DNA of 64,000 nt from Pseudoxanthomonas jiangsuensis (GTDB lineage Bacteria; Pseudomonadota; Gammaproteobacteria; Xanthomonadales; Xanthomonadaceae): contig NZ_PDWL01000015.1 of the NCBI RefSeq assembly GCF_010093185.1, positions 45,431 to 109,430 on the forward strand, written 5' to 3'. The notes beneath the pieces are model-generated. The model saw only the letters and a program-made list of their open reading frames with translations. It made no database searches and had not been told where the DNA came from. The position numbers and the translations under genes are program-made. The stretch's first letter is position 1; every line of letters begins with the position of its first letter. This document shows, piece after piece, positions 11,391 through 20,906 of this stretch.

Positions 11391-13310
11391 TCACGCCATC
11401 TGCTGCGAGCGCAGGGTCTCGGCGAAGGCGGACAGCGACATTGTGCCCAAATCTTCGCCGGAACGCGTACGCACCGCCACGGCGCCGTTCTCCTTCTCGC
11501 GGTCCCCGACCACCAGCAGGTACGGCACCCGCTGCAGCGTGTGCTCGCGGATCTTAAAGCCGATCTTCTCGTTGCGCAAATCGGCCTCGACCCTGAATCC
11601 TTGATTCACAAGGGTTTTTTGCACTTCGGCCACGTATTCAGCCTGGGCGTCGGTGATGTTGGCCACCACCGCCTGGACCGGGGCCAGCCAGGCCGGGAAC
11701 GACCCGGCGTGGTGCTCGATCAGGATCCCGATGAAGCGCTCCATCGAGCCGACGATCGCGCGGTGCAGCATCACCGGGTGCCGGCGCTGGCTGTTCTCGT
11801 CCACGTACTCGGCGCCCAGGCGCCCGGGCATCATGAAATCGACCTGCATCGTGCCCAGCTGCCAGGTGCGGCCGATCGCGTCCTTGAGGTGGTACTCGAT
11901 CTTCGGGCCGTAAAAGGCGCCCTCGCCCGGCAGCTCCTTCCACTCCACGCCCGAGGCGCGCAGGGCCGAGCGCAGGGCCTCCTCGGCCTTGTCCCAGGTG
12001 GCATCGTCGCCCAGGCGCGAGTCGGGGCGCAGCGCGATCTTGATCTGGATGCTCTCACCGGACGCGATGTCGAAGCCGAAGTCGGCGTAGACCTTCAGCG
12101 CCTGCTCGTGGAAGGCGCGGACCTCGCCCTCGACCTGGTCCTCGGTGCAGAACACGTGGCCGTCGTCCTGGGTGAAGCCGCGCACGCGCAGGATGCCGTG
12201 CAGGGCGCCGGAGGGCTCGTTGCGGTGGCAGCTGCCGAACTCGCCGTAGCGGATCGGCAGGTCGCGGTAGCTGTGCAGGCCCTGGTTGAACACCTGGACG
12301 TGGCCCGGGCAGTTCATCGGCTTGACCGCGTAGGTGCGCTTCTCCGACTCGGTGAAGAACATGTTGTCCTTGTAGTTGTCCCAGTGGCCGGACTTCTGCC
12401 ACAAAGACACGTCCAGGATCTGCGGGCAGCGCACCTCGCCGTAGCCGGTCTGGCGGTAGACCTTGCGCATGTACTGCTCGACCACCTGCCACACCGACCA
12501 GCCCTTGGGATGCCAGAACACCAGGCCCGGGGCCTCCTCCTGCAGGTGGAACAGGTTCTGCTGCTTGCCGATCCGGCGGTGGTCGCGCTTCTCGGCCTCC
12601 TCGATCCGCTGGATGTAGGCCTTGAGCTGCTTCTCGTCGGCCCAGGCGGTGCCGTAGATGCGCTGCAGCTGCTCGTTCTTGGCGTCGCCGCGCCAGTAGG
12701 CGCCGGAGATGCGGGTGAGCTTGAACGCCTTGAGGAAGCGGGTGTTCGGCACGTGCGGGCCGCGGCACATGTCCACGTATTCCTGGTGGTGGTACAGGCC
12801 CATGGCCGTGACCTCCGGGCCCATGTCATCGATCAGGCGCAGCTTGTAGTCCTCGCCGCGGGCCTTGAACACCTCCACCACCTCGGCGCGCGGGGTCACC
12901 TTCTTGACCACGTCGTAGTCCTGGGCGATCAGCTCGCGCATGCGCGCCTCGATCGCGGCCAGGTCCTCCGGGGTGAACGGGCGCTCGTTGTAGATGTCGT
13001 AGTAGAAGCCTTCGGCGATCACCGGGCCGATCACCATCTTCGCGTCCGGGTACAGCTGCTTGACCGCGTGGCCGACCAGGTGGGCGCAGGAGTGGCGGAT
13101 GATCTCCACCCCCTCCTCGTCCTTGGGGGTGATGATGCGCAGGCTCGCGTCGTGGTCGATGAGGTCGCCGGCGTCGACCAGGCGGCCGTCGACCTGGCCG
13201 GCGACGGTGGCCTTGGCCAGGCCGGCGCCGATCGACTGGGCGACCTGCAGCGGGGAAACGGGGGCGTCGAACTCGCGGCGGCTGCCGTCGGGGAGCGTGA
13301 TCGTGATCAT
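11391..13310 (-). CDS. thrS: Threonyl-tRNA synthetase
   Basis: Class II synthetase charging tRNA-Thr, 639 residues. An N-terminal TGS domain ([20 protein letters not shown], residues 1-62) precedes the editing domain with [16 protein letters not shown]. The catalytic core contains [19 protein letters not shown] (motif 2 region) and [10 protein letters not shown], and a C-terminal anticodon-binding domain ends [16 protein letters not shown]. The ATG at 13310 matches the family start; a longer frame reaches into the leader. thrS opens the thrS-infC-rpmI-rplT block. Its upstream region contains a Thr-codon leader ORF and terminator, so attenuation is the probable control. Confidence 0.97.
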   Translation of the reverse strand: MITITLPDGSRREFDAPVSPLQVAQSIGAGLAKATVAGQVDGRLVDAGDLIDHDASLRIITPKDEEGVEIIRHSCAHLVGHAVKQLYPDAKMVIGPVIAEGFYYDIYNERPFTPEDLAAIEARMRELIAQDYDVVKKVTPRAEVVEVFKARGEDYKLRLIDDMGPEVTAMGLYHHQEYVDMCRGPHVPNTRFLKAFKLTRISGAYWRGDAKNEQLQRIYGTAWADEKQLKAYIQRIEEAEKRDHRRIGKQQNLFHLQEEAPGLVFWHPKGWSVWQVVEQYMRKVYRQTGYGEVRCPQILDVSLWQKSGHWDNYKDNMFFTESEKRTYAVKPMNCPGHVQVFNQGLHSYRDLPIRYGEFGSCHRNEPSGALHGILRVRGFTQDDGHVFCTEDQVEGEVRAFHEQALKVYADFGFDIASGESIQIKIALRPDSRLGDDATWDKAEEALRSALRASGVEWKELPGEGAFYGPKIEYHLKDAIGRTWQLGTMQVDFMMPGRLGAEYVDENSQRRHPVMLHRAIVGSMERFIGILIEHHAGSFPAWLAPVQAVVANITDAQAEYVAEVQKTLVNQGFRVEADLRNEKIGFKIREHTLQRVPYLLVVGDREKENGAVAVRTRSGEDLGTMSLSAFAETLRSQQMA

Positions 13311-13359
13311 GGGAAGGCTTCGGCTATCGATGCACCGGACCGGAGCCGGCGCTGTTGCA

Positions 13360-13403
13360 TTGGAAAGTCCGCACATGGATGTGCGGGCTCTTGTTCAGGG
13401 ACG
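13360..13403. repeat. Dispersed hairpin repeat, copy in thrS leader
   Basis: Contains the perfect hairpin CCGCACAT-GG-ATGTGCGG (13369-13386). A 29-base core (13360-13388) matches the reverse complement of 37502-37530 inside sufD with two mismatches, and similarity continues to an AGGGAC about 15 bases further. Such short hairpin repeats are scattered through xanthomonad genomes. Confidence 0.75.
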
Positions 13404-13416
13404 AACGCATCCGGGC

Positions 13417-13441
13417 AAAAAGAAAGCGCCCTGAGGCGCCT
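13417..13441 (-). terminator. Attenuator terminator upstream of thrS
   Basis: Minus strand: AGGCGCC, loop TCAG, GGCGCTT, then TCTTTTT. The 7-bp stem includes one G-U pair. It sits 27 bases after the stop of the Thr-rich leader ORF and about 107 bases before the thrS start. The GAGGC just after the leader ORF could instead pair with GCCTC in the terminator's left arm, a candidate antiterminator. Confidence 0.75.
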
Positions 13442-13467
13442 GCGGATGAGCGGGGCCTCGGCGGCGT

Positions 13468-13494
13468 TCAGCGGTGGGCGGTGGTAGTGCTCAT
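13468..13494 (-). CDS. Putative threonine leader peptide for thrS
   Basis: Eight-codon ORF MSTTTAHR ending in TGA, with three consecutive Thr codons (ACT ACC ACC). It lies between a TAGAAT -10-like hexamer (about 79 bases upstream) and the terminator before thrS. Ribosome stalling at the Thr codons when charged tRNA-Thr is low would favour antitermination, as in classic amino-acid attenuators. The Shine-Dalgarno is weak. The arrangement is seen directly; the mechanism is inferred. Confidence 0.65.
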   Translation of the reverse strand: MSTTTAHR

Positions 13495-13572
13495 GTCGCA
13501 CGCTCGGCCGGCGTTGCCGCGGGCCACCCTGTCGTTCCGGCGCGCCGGCCCGGTGCCGGCGGCGATGCGGCG

Positions 13573-13578
13573 ATTCTA
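13573..13578 (-). promoter_or_regulatory. -10-like element for the thrS leader
   Basis: TAGAAT on the minus strand, about 79 bases upstream of the Thr-rich leader ORF. No matching -35 was recognised. The same hexamer precedes other genes in this window (for example near 40064, 53946 and 62091), supporting it as a real -10 form here. Confidence 0.4.
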
Positions 13579-13668
13579 GCCCAGGCCGCGGCCGATGGCG
13601 TAAACCGCCGGGAACGGCGTGGCATGATGCCGGCGGTACCGCGTGGATCCGGCCCGAGGGGGACCGGC

Positions 13669-14700
13669 ATGATCATCAAGGGCAAGGCCACCTCGCTCGA
13701 CATCGCCCACCTGGCCGGGGTCTCCCAGCCGACGGTGTCGCGTGCCCTGCGCGGCAGCCCCTCGGTCAATCCGGAGACCCGGAAGAAGATCCTGGCCATC
13801 GCCCGCGAGCTGAACTACAAGGTCGACAAGAACGCCTCCAACCTGCGCGCCCAGCAGTCCGGGACCCTGGCCCTGCTGTTCTTCGAGGACCCGACCCCGG
13901 ACGACTCGCTGATCAATCCGTTCTTCCACTCGATGCTGGGCTCGATCACCCGCGCCTGCGCCCGCCGCGGCTTCGACCTGCTGGTCTCGTTCCAGCAGCT
14001 GTCGACCAACTGGCACGCCGACTTCGAGGACAGCCACAAGGCCGACGGCATCATCCTGCTCGGCTACGGCGACTACCTGGAGGCCGAGTCCAAGCTGCAG
14101 CAGCTGGTCGCCCAGGGCACCCACTTCGTGCGCTGGGGCGCGGCCCTGCCGGGCGAGCCGGGGGTGTCGATCGGCTGCGACAACTTCCAGGGCGGGCAGG
14201 ACGTCGGCGCCCACCTGCTGGCCCGCGGGCGCAGGAAGATCGCCTTCCTCGGCCACGCCTCCGACCACTACCCCGAATTCTTCGAGCGCTGGCGCGGCTA
14301 TGCCGGCGCCCTGCGCAAGGCCCGGCTGAAGCCGGACCCGGCCCTGCAGGTCGACGCCATCACCACCGAGCAGGCCGGCTACGAGGCCGCGCAGGCCCTG
14401 CTGGCGCGCGGCCGCCCGTTCGACGCGGTGTTCGCGGCCAGCGACCTGATCGCCCTGGGGGCGATGAAGGCCTTGCGCGAGGCCGGCCTGCGCATCCCCG
14501 AGGACGTGGCGGTGGCCGGCTTCGACGACATCGCCCTGGCCAGCTTCACCCAGCCGGGGCTGTCCACCGTGCAGCAGGACACCCGCCTGGCCGGCGAGGT
14601 GCTGGTGGACAGCCTGATCGGCCTGATCCGCGGCGAACCGGTGGAAAGCCGCAAGCTGCCGGCGAAGCTGGTGCCGCGCGGGTCGACCGGGGCGGGTTGA
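13669..14700 (+). CDS. LacI-family regulator of the alpha-glucan cluster
   Basis: Transcription factor of 343 residues. An N-terminal LacI helix-turn-helix (TSLDIAHLAGVSQPTVSRAL, about residues 8-27) with hinge helix (KNASNLRAQQSG) precedes a periplasmic-binding-like sugar-sensing domain with NPFFHSMLGSITRACARRGF, DGIILLGYGDYLEA and VAVAGFDDIALASFTQPGLS. The ATG at 13669 is preceded by GAGGGGGA; the open frame upstream is not conserved. It leads the starch/maltodextrin island, so by position it is probably a MalR-type repressor acting at the ATACGTAT palindromes at 17986 and 25827. No such site was seen near its own gene. Confidence 0.92.
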   Translation: MIIKGKATSLDIAHLAGVSQPTVSRALRGSPSVNPETRKKILAIARELNYKVDKNASNLRAQQSGTLALLFFEDPTPDDSLINPFFHSMLGSITRACARRGFDLLVSFQQLSTNWHADFEDSHKADGIILLGYGDYLEAESKLQQLVAQGTHFVRWGAALPGEPGVSIGCDNFQGGQDVGAHLLARGRRKIAFLGHASDHYPEFFERWRGYAGALRKARLKPDPALQVDAITTEQAGYEAAQALLARGRPFDAVFAASDLIALGAMKALREAGLRIPEDVAVAGFDDIALASFTQPGLSTVQQDTRLAGEVLVDSLIGLIRGEPVESRKLPAKLVPRGSTGAG

Positions 14701-14719
14701 GATCCCTGCGCGGCGCCTT

Positions 14720-14732
14720 GTAGGAGCCGGTC
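14720..14732 (+). repeat. REP half-element remnant
   Basis: GTAGGAGCCGGTC, identical to the head of the GTAG-type REP at 31382 and 58792 but cut off after 13 bases. It abuts and partly supplies the stop codon region of the convergent amylase gene (stop at 14731-14733). Confidence 0.55.
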
Positions 14733-16401
14733 AATCCGCCATCAGCTCCGCCAGCCGCGCGCGCAGGTCGGCGCGGGTCAGCGGCGCGTCGAAGAACAGC
14801 ACCCGCACGCCGTGCGCCGGCACCTCGGCGCGCAGGCGCCTGCCGACCTCGACCTTCTCGCCGCTGAAGCCGTCGCGCCAGGTCCCGGCCTGCAGGTACC
14901 TGGACACCTTCAGCGTGCGTGCCCGGTCGCCCTTGTTGAGCAGCACCAGCGCGGTCTGCGCGGTGTCGCCGTGCTGGTAGACGCGGTAGAACGCGGCGGT
15001 GTCGCCGGCCAGGCGCAGGTTGAACTGCAGGCCGCGCTGCAGGGCTGGAGACTCGCGGCGCAGGGTCGCGATCCGCTTCAGCGCCTGGAAGATCGGGCTG
15101 GCCGGCGCCGCGTCGATCCGCGCCTGGCCGAAGTAGGCGCGATTGCCCGCATGCTCGACATGGCCGCGCATGAAGCCGACCTCCGAGCCGTAGTAGACCA
15201 CCGGGATGCCGCGCGCGGTGAACAGCCAGTTGTGGGCGTCGATGAAGCCGTTGTCGTCGGCCGGGTCCAGCCGGCGCATGTCGTGGTTGTCGTAGAAGGT
15301 CGCCAGGTCGTAGGGATTGGCGTAGGGACCGTCCTCCAGGTACAGCGCGCTGTCCATGCGCTGGAAGCCGGCGCGCTTGCGCCCGAACACCGCGACCATC
15401 GCCTCCTTCATCGGGAAGTCGAGCACGCTGATCCCGCCGTTCTCCGGCAGCGTGTACGGGGCGATGTGGCTGGCCTCGTTGTCGAAGGCCTCGCCGAACA
15501 TGTACATGCCCGGATGCTCGGCCCGCACCCGGTCGGCGAACGCCTTCCAGAACGCGAACGGCTGGTGGCGGATGGTGTCGATCCGCAAGGCGTCCACGCC
15601 CTGCCCGATCCACTTCAGGTAGGCGCTCACCAGGTAGTCCATCACCTCCGGGTTGTCGGCGTTGAGGTCGGACAGCTCGGCCAGTTCCGGGGCGGTGTTG
15701 TAGAAGCGGTGCAGCGGGTTGTGGACCGGGTCCAGCTGCGAGGGATGCAGGTTCTGGTGGTCGGCCACCAGCTTTCCGTCGGCGTCGAACAGCTGGCCGA
15801 ACTGCGGCTGCGCCACCGGCATGCTGAAGGCCGGCGAACCATGGTTGCCGACCACGTCGAGGATGGTCTTCAGGCCGTGCGCCTTCAGGCCCCGGTTCAG
15901 CGCGGCGAAGTCCAGGCCGGGGCTGGGCAGGTGCTCGTCCAGGCGGTGAAAGTTGATCGCCCAGTAGCCGTGGTAGCCGGTCTTGCCGCGGTCGGTGTTG
16001 AAACCGGTGCAGGTGATCTCCTTGCCGCCGGTGAAAGCCTGGTCCGGGTTGTCCACGATCGGGCTGGTCCACACCGCGGTGAAGCCCAGGTCGCGGATGT
16101 AGCCGGCGTTGTCGAGCAGGCCGCGGAAATCGCCGCCCAGGTAGCCGACGTTGCCGACCGTCCCGTCGCACGGCGGCAAGGGCACGTCGAAGGTACGGTG
16201 CTCGCCGCCCTGGTCGCGGTGGTCGTTGCCCGGGTCGCCGTTGACGAAGCGATCGGTGAGGACGAAGTAGACCGCCTCCTGCGCGAACGGCTCCAGGGTG
16301 CCGTGGAATTCCTCGGCCGCCGCCGCGGGCAAGCCGCTGCCGGCCAGTGCCAGGCCTGCAGCCAGCGCGCCCAGGCGCGCGCGGATCATCGTCGCGCTCA
16401 T
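14731..16401 (-). CDS. Secreted GH13 alpha-amylase-like enzyme
   Basis: Hydrolase of alpha-1,4-glucans in the periplasm or outside the cell, 556 residues. The signal peptide is about residues 1-29 (LGALAAGLALAGSGLPAAAA). The GH13 barrel shows region I DVVGNH (182-187), region II GVDALRIDT with nucleophile D275, region III MFGEAFDNE with acid/base E304, and region IV YDNHD with D374. YFVLTDRFVNGDPGNDH near residue 45 is typical of bacterial amylases and CGTase relatives. The start overlaps the upstream MFS gene stop (ATGA), so the two form one operon. Exact specificity (amylase, maltogenic or cyclodextrin) cannot be read from sequence. Confidence 0.93.
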   Translation of the reverse strand: MSATMIRARLGALAAGLALAGSGLPAAAAEEFHGTLEPFAQEAVYFVLTDRFVNGDPGNDHRDQGGEHRTFDVPLPPCDGTVGNVGYLGGDFRGLLDNAGYIRDLGFTAVWTSPIVDNPDQAFTGGKEITCTGFNTDRGKTGYHGYWAINFHRLDEHLPSPGLDFAALNRGLKAHGLKTILDVVGNHGSPAFSMPVAQPQFGQLFDADGKLVADHQNLHPSQLDPVHNPLHRFYNTAPELAELSDLNADNPEVMDYLVSAYLKWIGQGVDALRIDTIRHQPFAFWKAFADRVRAEHPGMYMFGEAFDNEASHIAPYTLPENGGISVLDFPMKEAMVAVFGRKRAGFQRMDSALYLEDGPYANPYDLATFYDNHDMRRLDPADDNGFIDAHNWLFTARGIPVVYYGSEVGFMRGHVEHAGNRAYFGQARIDAAPASPIFQALKRIATLRRESPALQRGLQFNLRLAGDTAAFYRVYQHGDTAQTALVLLNKGDRARTLKVSRYLQAGTWRDGFSGEKVEVGRRLRAEVPAHGVRVLFFDAPLTRADLRARLAELMAD

Positions 16402-17870
16402 GCCCGCACCTCCTGCCCGCCCTGGCGCGGCACCGCGAGCATGGCGACCGCCGCCAGCAGCAGGCTCAGCCCGCCCAGGCCCAGCGCCCACAGTGGCTGG
16501 CCGCCGAACAGGAACCGCAGCAGGAAGCCGAGCAGGCTGGCCGCCACCAGCTGCGGGATGACGATGAAGAAGTTGAACAGGCCCATGTAGGTTCCCATCT
16601 TGGTGGCAGGAAGGCAGTCGGACAGCATCACGTAGGGCAGCGACAGGATCGAGGCCCAGGCGAAGCCCACTCCGGCCATCGACAGCAGCAGCCAGTGCGG
16701 GTCGCGGACCAGCAGGAACGAGAGGAAGCCGGCCGCGCCCAGGCACAGGTTGAGGCCATGGCTGGCGCGCACGCCCAGGGTGCGCACCATCCACGGGATC
16801 GCCACCGCCGCCACCGCCGCGAAGCCGTTGTAGGCGGCGAACAGCACCCCGACCCAGTTGGCGCCCTCGTTGTAGGCGTCCGAGGTCGGGTCCTGGCTGC
16901 CGAAGTGGACGCCGGTCACCGCCGCGGTGGTGTAGATCCACATCGCGAACAGGGCGAACCAGGAGAAGAACTGGACCACCGCCAGCCGGCGCATGGCCAG
17001 CGGCATCGCCCGCAGGTCGGCGACGATCGTCGGCAGCATGCCTCCGGGCCGCAACGCGCGCGCCAGCAGCAGCAGCGCGCCGTAGCCGGCGAGCATGCCG
17101 GCCAGCACGTACAGCATCCGGTCCCAGCCGCGCGCGGCGATCAGCGCCGCCAGGGCTACGCCGGCCAACAGCCAGGCCACGGCGGCCATCGCCGGGGCGG
17201 GCGCCCGCGGCGCGACCGCGACCGCGCCGCCATGCCGCGCCAGCAACTCCGGCGGATACTCGCGGCTGCGCAGCACGGTCCAGCCGATCGCGCCGAACAG
17301 CACCGCGCCGCCGAGGTAGAACGCATAGCGCACCGTGTCCGGCACCTCGCCGGGACCGGCGGTGTTGGCGACCCCGGCCTTGGCCAGCAGCCACGGCAAA
17401 AGGCTGGCCACGACCGAGCCGACGCCGATGAAGAAGCTCTGCATCGCGAACCCGGCCGGCCTCTGCGCCGGCGGCAGCTGGTCGCCGACGAAGGCGCGGA
17501 ACGGCTCCATCGAGATGTTGATCGAGGCGTCCAGGATCCACAGCGTGCCGGCCGCGATCCACAGCGCCGGCGAATTCGGCATCACGAACAGCGCCAGGGT
17601 CGCCAGGATCGCGCCGGCAAGGAAGTACGGCCGGCGCCGGCCCAGACGGGTCCAGGTGCGGTCGGAGAAGTAGCCGACCACCGGCTGCACCAGCAGGCCG
17701 GTCAGCGGCGCGGCGATCCAGAGCCCGGGCACCTGGTCGATGTCGGCGCCCAGGGTCTGGAAGATGCGGCTGACGTTGGCGTTCTGCAGGGCCAGCCCGA
17801 ACTGGATGCCCAGGAAGCCGAAGCACATGTTCCAGATCTGCCAGAACGACAGGCGCGGTTTGCTTTCCAT
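16398..17870 (-). CDS. MFS sugar transporter (probable maltose/maltodextrin)
   Basis: Inner-membrane symporter of 490 residues with about 12 transmembrane helices. MCFGFLGIQFGLALQNANVS at the N-terminus and the loop YFSDRTWTRLGRRRPYFLAG between helices 2 and 3 are the signature of the sugar:cation symporters (SUT/GPH-like branch of MFS) found in xanthomonad maltose and sucrose loci. It probably imports the products of the neighbouring secreted amylases and pullulanase. The ATG at 17870 was chosen from the conserved MESKPRLSFWQIWNMCFGF start. Transcription diverges from the pullulanase across a gap with a palindromic operator. Substrate is inferred from context. Confidence 0.9.
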   Translation of the reverse strand: MESKPRLSFWQIWNMCFGFLGIQFGLALQNANVSRIFQTLGADIDQVPGLWIAAPLTGLLVQPVVGYFSDRTWTRLGRRRPYFLAGAILATLALFVMPNSPALWIAAGTLWILDASINISMEPFRAFVGDQLPPAQRPAGFAMQSFFIGVGSVVASLLPWLLAKAGVANTAGPGEVPDTVRYAFYLGGAVLFGAIGWTVLRSREYPPELLARHGGAVAVAPRAPAPAMAAVAWLLAGVALAALIAARGWDRMLYVLAGMLAGYGALLLLARALRPGGMLPTIVADLRAMPLAMRRLAVVQFFSWFALFAMWIYTTAAVTGVHFGSQDPTSDAYNEGANWVGVLFAAYNGFAAVAAVAIPWMVRTLGVRASHGLNLCLGAAGFLSFLLVRDPHWLLLSMAGVGFAWASILSLPYVMLSDCLPATKMGTYMGLFNFFIVIPQLVAASLLGFLLRFLFGGQPLWALGLGGLSLLLAAVAMLAVPRQGGQEVRA

Positions 17871-17950
17871 CGAGCGGTTCCCCCCTCCGGGAATCGTGGA
17901 TGCGATGCGGCGCCGGCGATGGGACTGCAATGCCGGCGCGGTTCGCGGCC

Positions 17951-17956
17951 ATGGTA
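17951..17956 (-). promoter_or_regulatory. Possible -10 of the MFS-amylase operon
   Basis: TACCAT on the minus strand, 29 bases beyond the operator at 17986-17999. The xgtA promoter shows the same TACCAT 28 bases beyond its operator in the same relative orientation. Confidence 0.4.
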
Positions 17957-17985
17957 GAGGCGTGCCGCAGCACGCGCACGGCCGC

Positions 17986-17999
17986 TGCATACGTATTCA
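17986..17999. promoter_or_regulatory. Probable LacI-family operator, MFS/pullulanase promoter
   Basis: TGCATACGTATTCA is a 14-bp palindrome with one mismatched pair centred on ATACGTAT. The sequence between the divergent MFS-amylase and pullulanase-GH97 operons otherwise shares little with 25827, where the same palindrome recurs. The even-symmetric central CG is typical of LacI operators. Confidence 0.75.
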
Positions 18000-18099
18000 T
18001 GCGTCCCGCCCGGCCGGATGGCATGCATCGCGTGGAATAGTGACGGGCCGCTCCGGGACACGTGCCAGCGGAGCATCGACGAAGGCCTGGGAGGGCACG

Positions 18100-20898
18100 A
18101 TGCGACATCGGACAGGCGGCGGCGACAGCCGTCGCGAATCAGGCCGCGCCGCCAAGGCATTGCGGTGCTGGCTGGCGGCCGTGCTGCTGCCGGCCTGCAA
18201 CGCGGCCGCGGCACAGCCTTCCACCCTGCCGGCCGCGGCCTGTGACGCACCCACGCATGCCACGGTCCTGGCCGCCGATCCGCAGGCGCCCTCCGAGGCC
18301 CGCGCGCTGTGGCTGGACCGGCGCACTTTGCGCTGGCCGGGCGCCGCGCCTGGATCGCGCTACCGCCTGTACCACGCGCCCGCCGGCGGCATCGTCGCCC
18401 TGCCCGGCCGGCGCGTGACCGGCGCGGCCGGCGCGATCGCCCTGCGGCCTGCCGCCGAGCCCGGCGCGGACGTGCGCCGCCGCTTCGCCTGGGCCGGCGA
18501 CGGCGCCACCCTGGCGCTCGACGCCGGCGACGCCACCCTGCGCGAACTGCATCGCCAGGCCCAGGTGCTGGTCGAGGAGGACCCGGCCGGCCGGGTATTG
18601 CACGCGACCGCGCTGCAGTCCCCGGGCGCGCTGGACGACCTGTACGCCGCCGCGGCCGATGCGCCGGGCCTGGGTGCGCATCCCTCGCCCGCCGGCACCG
18701 CTTTCGGCCTGTGGGCGCCGACCGCGCGCCAGGTCTCGGTCTGCATATATCCCGACGACAAGCGGGCGGCCACGCAGAGGCTGCCGGCGCGCTTCGATCC
18801 GGCCACCGGGCTGTGGTCGGTGCACACGGCGGACGATCTGCGCGGCCGCTACTACACCTGGCTGGTAGACGTGCATGTCCGCGGCACCGGCCTGGTCCGC
18901 AACCGCGTGACCGATCCGTACTCGGTCGGCCTGGGCACCGATTCGCGGCGCGGCTGGATCGCCGACCTGGAAGATCCGGCGCTGAAACCCGCCGGCTGGG
19001 ACACCGCGCCGCGCCCGCCGGCGCTGGCCGCGCAGACCGACATGTCGGTGTACGAACTGCACGTGCGCGACTTCTCCCTCGGCGACGCCACGGTGCCGCC
19101 GGCGCACCGCGGCCGCTACCTGGCCTTCACCGACGCCGGCAGCGCCGGCATGGCCCACCTGCGCGCGCTGGCGCAGGCCGGGCTGAGCGACGTCCACCTG
19201 CTGCCGGTGTACGACTTCGCCAGCGTGCCCGAGCGCGGCTGCGCCACGCCACAGGTGCCCGCCGCCGCGCCGGACAGCCCGGCGCAGCAGGCCGCGGTCA
19301 TGGCCGATGCCCCGCGCGACTGCTTCAACTGGGGCTACGACCCGTTCCACTTCAATGCGCCCGAGGGCAGCTACGCCAGCGACCCGGGCGACGGCGCGGC
19401 GCGGATCCGCGAGTTCCGGGCGATGGTCATGGGCCTGCACGCGCTGGGCCTGCGGGTGGGCATGGACGTGGTCTACAACCATACCTACGCCGCCGGCCAG
19501 GACGAAACGTCGGTGCTGGACCGGATCGTGCCCGGCTACTACCACCGCCTGGATGCGGTCGGGAACGTCGAGCGCAGCACCTGCGGCGGCTGTGGCAACA
19601 CCGCCACCGAGCACCCGATGATGGCGCGGCTGATGATCGACTCCGCCGAGTCGTGGGTGCGCCACTACCGGATCGACTCGTTCCGCTTCGACCTGATGGG
19701 CCACCAGCCGCGCGCGGCGATGGAGGCCCTGCAGCGGCGGGTGGACGCCGCCGCCGGCCGCCGGGTGCCGCTGATCGGCGAGGGCTGGAACTTCGGCGAG
19801 GTCGCCGACGGCGCGCGCTTCGTCCAGGCCGCGCAGCTGTCGCTGGCCGGCAGCGGGATCGGCAGCTTCAGCGACCGCGCCCGCGACGCCCTGCGCGGTG
19901 GCGCGGGCGACGGCCGCGACAAGGTCGCCCGCCAGGGCTGGCTCAACGGCCTGGGCTACGCGCCCAACGCCGAAACCGCCGGCGACGATCCGGACGCAGC
20001 CCGCAAGGCGCTCCTGCACGCCGCGGACCTGGTCCGCGCCGGCCTGGCCGGCACCCTGCGCGACTACGTGCTGGCCACTGCCGACGGGATCGTCGCGCCG
20101 CTGCACGCGCTGGACTACAACGGCCAGCCGGCCGGCTACGCGGCCGCACCGGGCGAAGTCGTCAACTACGTCGAGAACCACGACAACGAGACGCTCTACG
20201 ACCTCAATGCCTACCGGCTGCCGCTGGACACTTCGAGCGAAGACCGCGCCCGGGTGCAGTTGCTGGGCATGGCCACCACCGCGCTGAGCCAGGGCGTGGC
20301 CTACTTCCACGCCGGCATCGACACCCTGCGTTCGAAGTCGATGGACCGCAACAGCTTCGACTCCGGCGACTGGTTCAACCGCCTGGACTGGAGCTACCGC
20401 GACAACTTCTTCGGCACCGGCCTGCCGCCGGCCGGCGGCAACCAGGCGGCCTGGCCTTGGATCGCGCCGCGCCTGGCCGATTCCGCGTTGCGGCCGGCGC
20501 CGGCCGACATCGCCTTCGCCCGCGACGGCCTGCGCGACCTTCTTCGGATCCGCGCCAGCTCGAGCCTGTTCCGGCTACGCACGGCCGACGAGGTCTCCGC
20601 CCGCCTGAGCTTCCCGAACAGCGGTGCGGGGCAGAATCCGCTGGTGATCGCCGGCCACCTCGACGGCCATGGCCATCCGGGCGCCGGCTTCGGCGAGGTC
20701 CTCTACCTGCTCAACGCCTCGCCGCAGGCGCAGGTGCTGGAGCTGCCGTCCGAGCGCGGCAAGCACTACGTGCTGCACCCGGTCCACCTGTCCCCCGCCG
20801 CGGCCGACCGCCGTCCGCGCCAGCAGGCCCGTTTCGATCCCGCCCGCGGCCGCTTCAGCGTGCCGCCGCGCACCGTCCTCGTCTACGTCCTGGAGTGA
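18100..20898 (+). CDS. Secreted pullulanase-type alpha-1,6-glucosidase
   Basis: Debranching enzyme for alpha-1,6 links in starch or pullulan, 932 residues. The signal peptide includes [16 protein letters not shown]; a Cys at residue 32 could permit lipidation but the lipobox is poor. An N-terminal carbohydrate-binding (CBM48-like) region ([17 protein letters not shown], about residue 202) precedes the GH13 barrel. The pullulanase signature FNWGYDP is at 409-415, region [11 protein letters not shown], nucleophile D531 in FRFDLMG, acid/base E561 in IGEGWNFGE, and D695 in ENHDNE. The C-terminal region fits the domain of pullulanase-type alpha-1,6-glucosidases. GGGAGGG lies before the ATG. GH97 follows after 8 bp. 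Confidence 0.94.
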   Translation: MRHRTGGGDSRRESGRAAKALRCWLAAVLLPACNAAAAQPSTLPAAACDAPTHATVLAADPQAPSEARALWLDRRTLRWPGAAPGSRYRLYHAPAGGIVALPGRRVTGAAGAIALRPAAEPGADVRRRFAWAGDGATLALDAGDATLRELHRQAQVLVEEDPAGRVLHATALQSPGALDDLYAAAADAPGLGAHPSPAGTAFGLWAPTARQVSVCIYPDDKRAATQRLPARFDPATGLWSVHTADDLRGRYYTWLVDVHVRGTGLVRNRVTDPYSVGLGTDSRRGWIADLEDPALKPAGWDTAPRPPALAAQTDMSVYELHVRDFSLGDATVPPAHRGRYLAFTDAGSAGMAHLRALAQAGLSDVHLLPVYDFASVPERGCATPQVPAAAPDSPAQQAAVMADAPRDCFNWGYDPFHFNAPEGSYASDPGDGAARIREFRAMVMGLHALGLRVGMDVVYNHTYAAGQDETSVLDRIVPGYYHRLDAVGNVERSTCGGCGNTATEHPMMARLMIDSAESWVRHYRIDSFRFDLMGHQPRAAMEALQRRVDAAAGRRVPLIGEGWNFGEVADGARFVQAAQLSLAGSGIGSFSDRARDALRGGAGDGRDKVARQGWLNGLGYAPNAETAGDDPDAARKALLHAADLVRAGLAGTLRDYVLATADGIVAPLHALDYNGQPAGYAAAPGEVVNYVENHDNETLYDLNAYRLPLDTSSEDRARVQLLGMATTALSQGVAYFHAGIDTLRSKSMDRNSFDSGDWFNRLDWSYRDNFFGTGLPPAGGNQAAWPWIAPRLADSALRPAPADIAFARDGLRDLLRIRASSSLFRLRTADEVSARLSFPNSGAGQNPLVIAGHLDGHGHPGAGFGEVLYLLNASPQAQVLELPSERGKHYVLHPVHLSPAAADRRPRQQARFDPARGRFSVPPRTVLVYVLE

Positions 20899-20906
20899 AT
20901 GCCGCC

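Noticed and set aside
18139..20310. 723-codon minus-strand frame within the pullulanase gene
   Set aside because: High G+C leaves antisense frames open. The plus strand carries all GH13 motifs, a signal peptide and a ribosome binding site.
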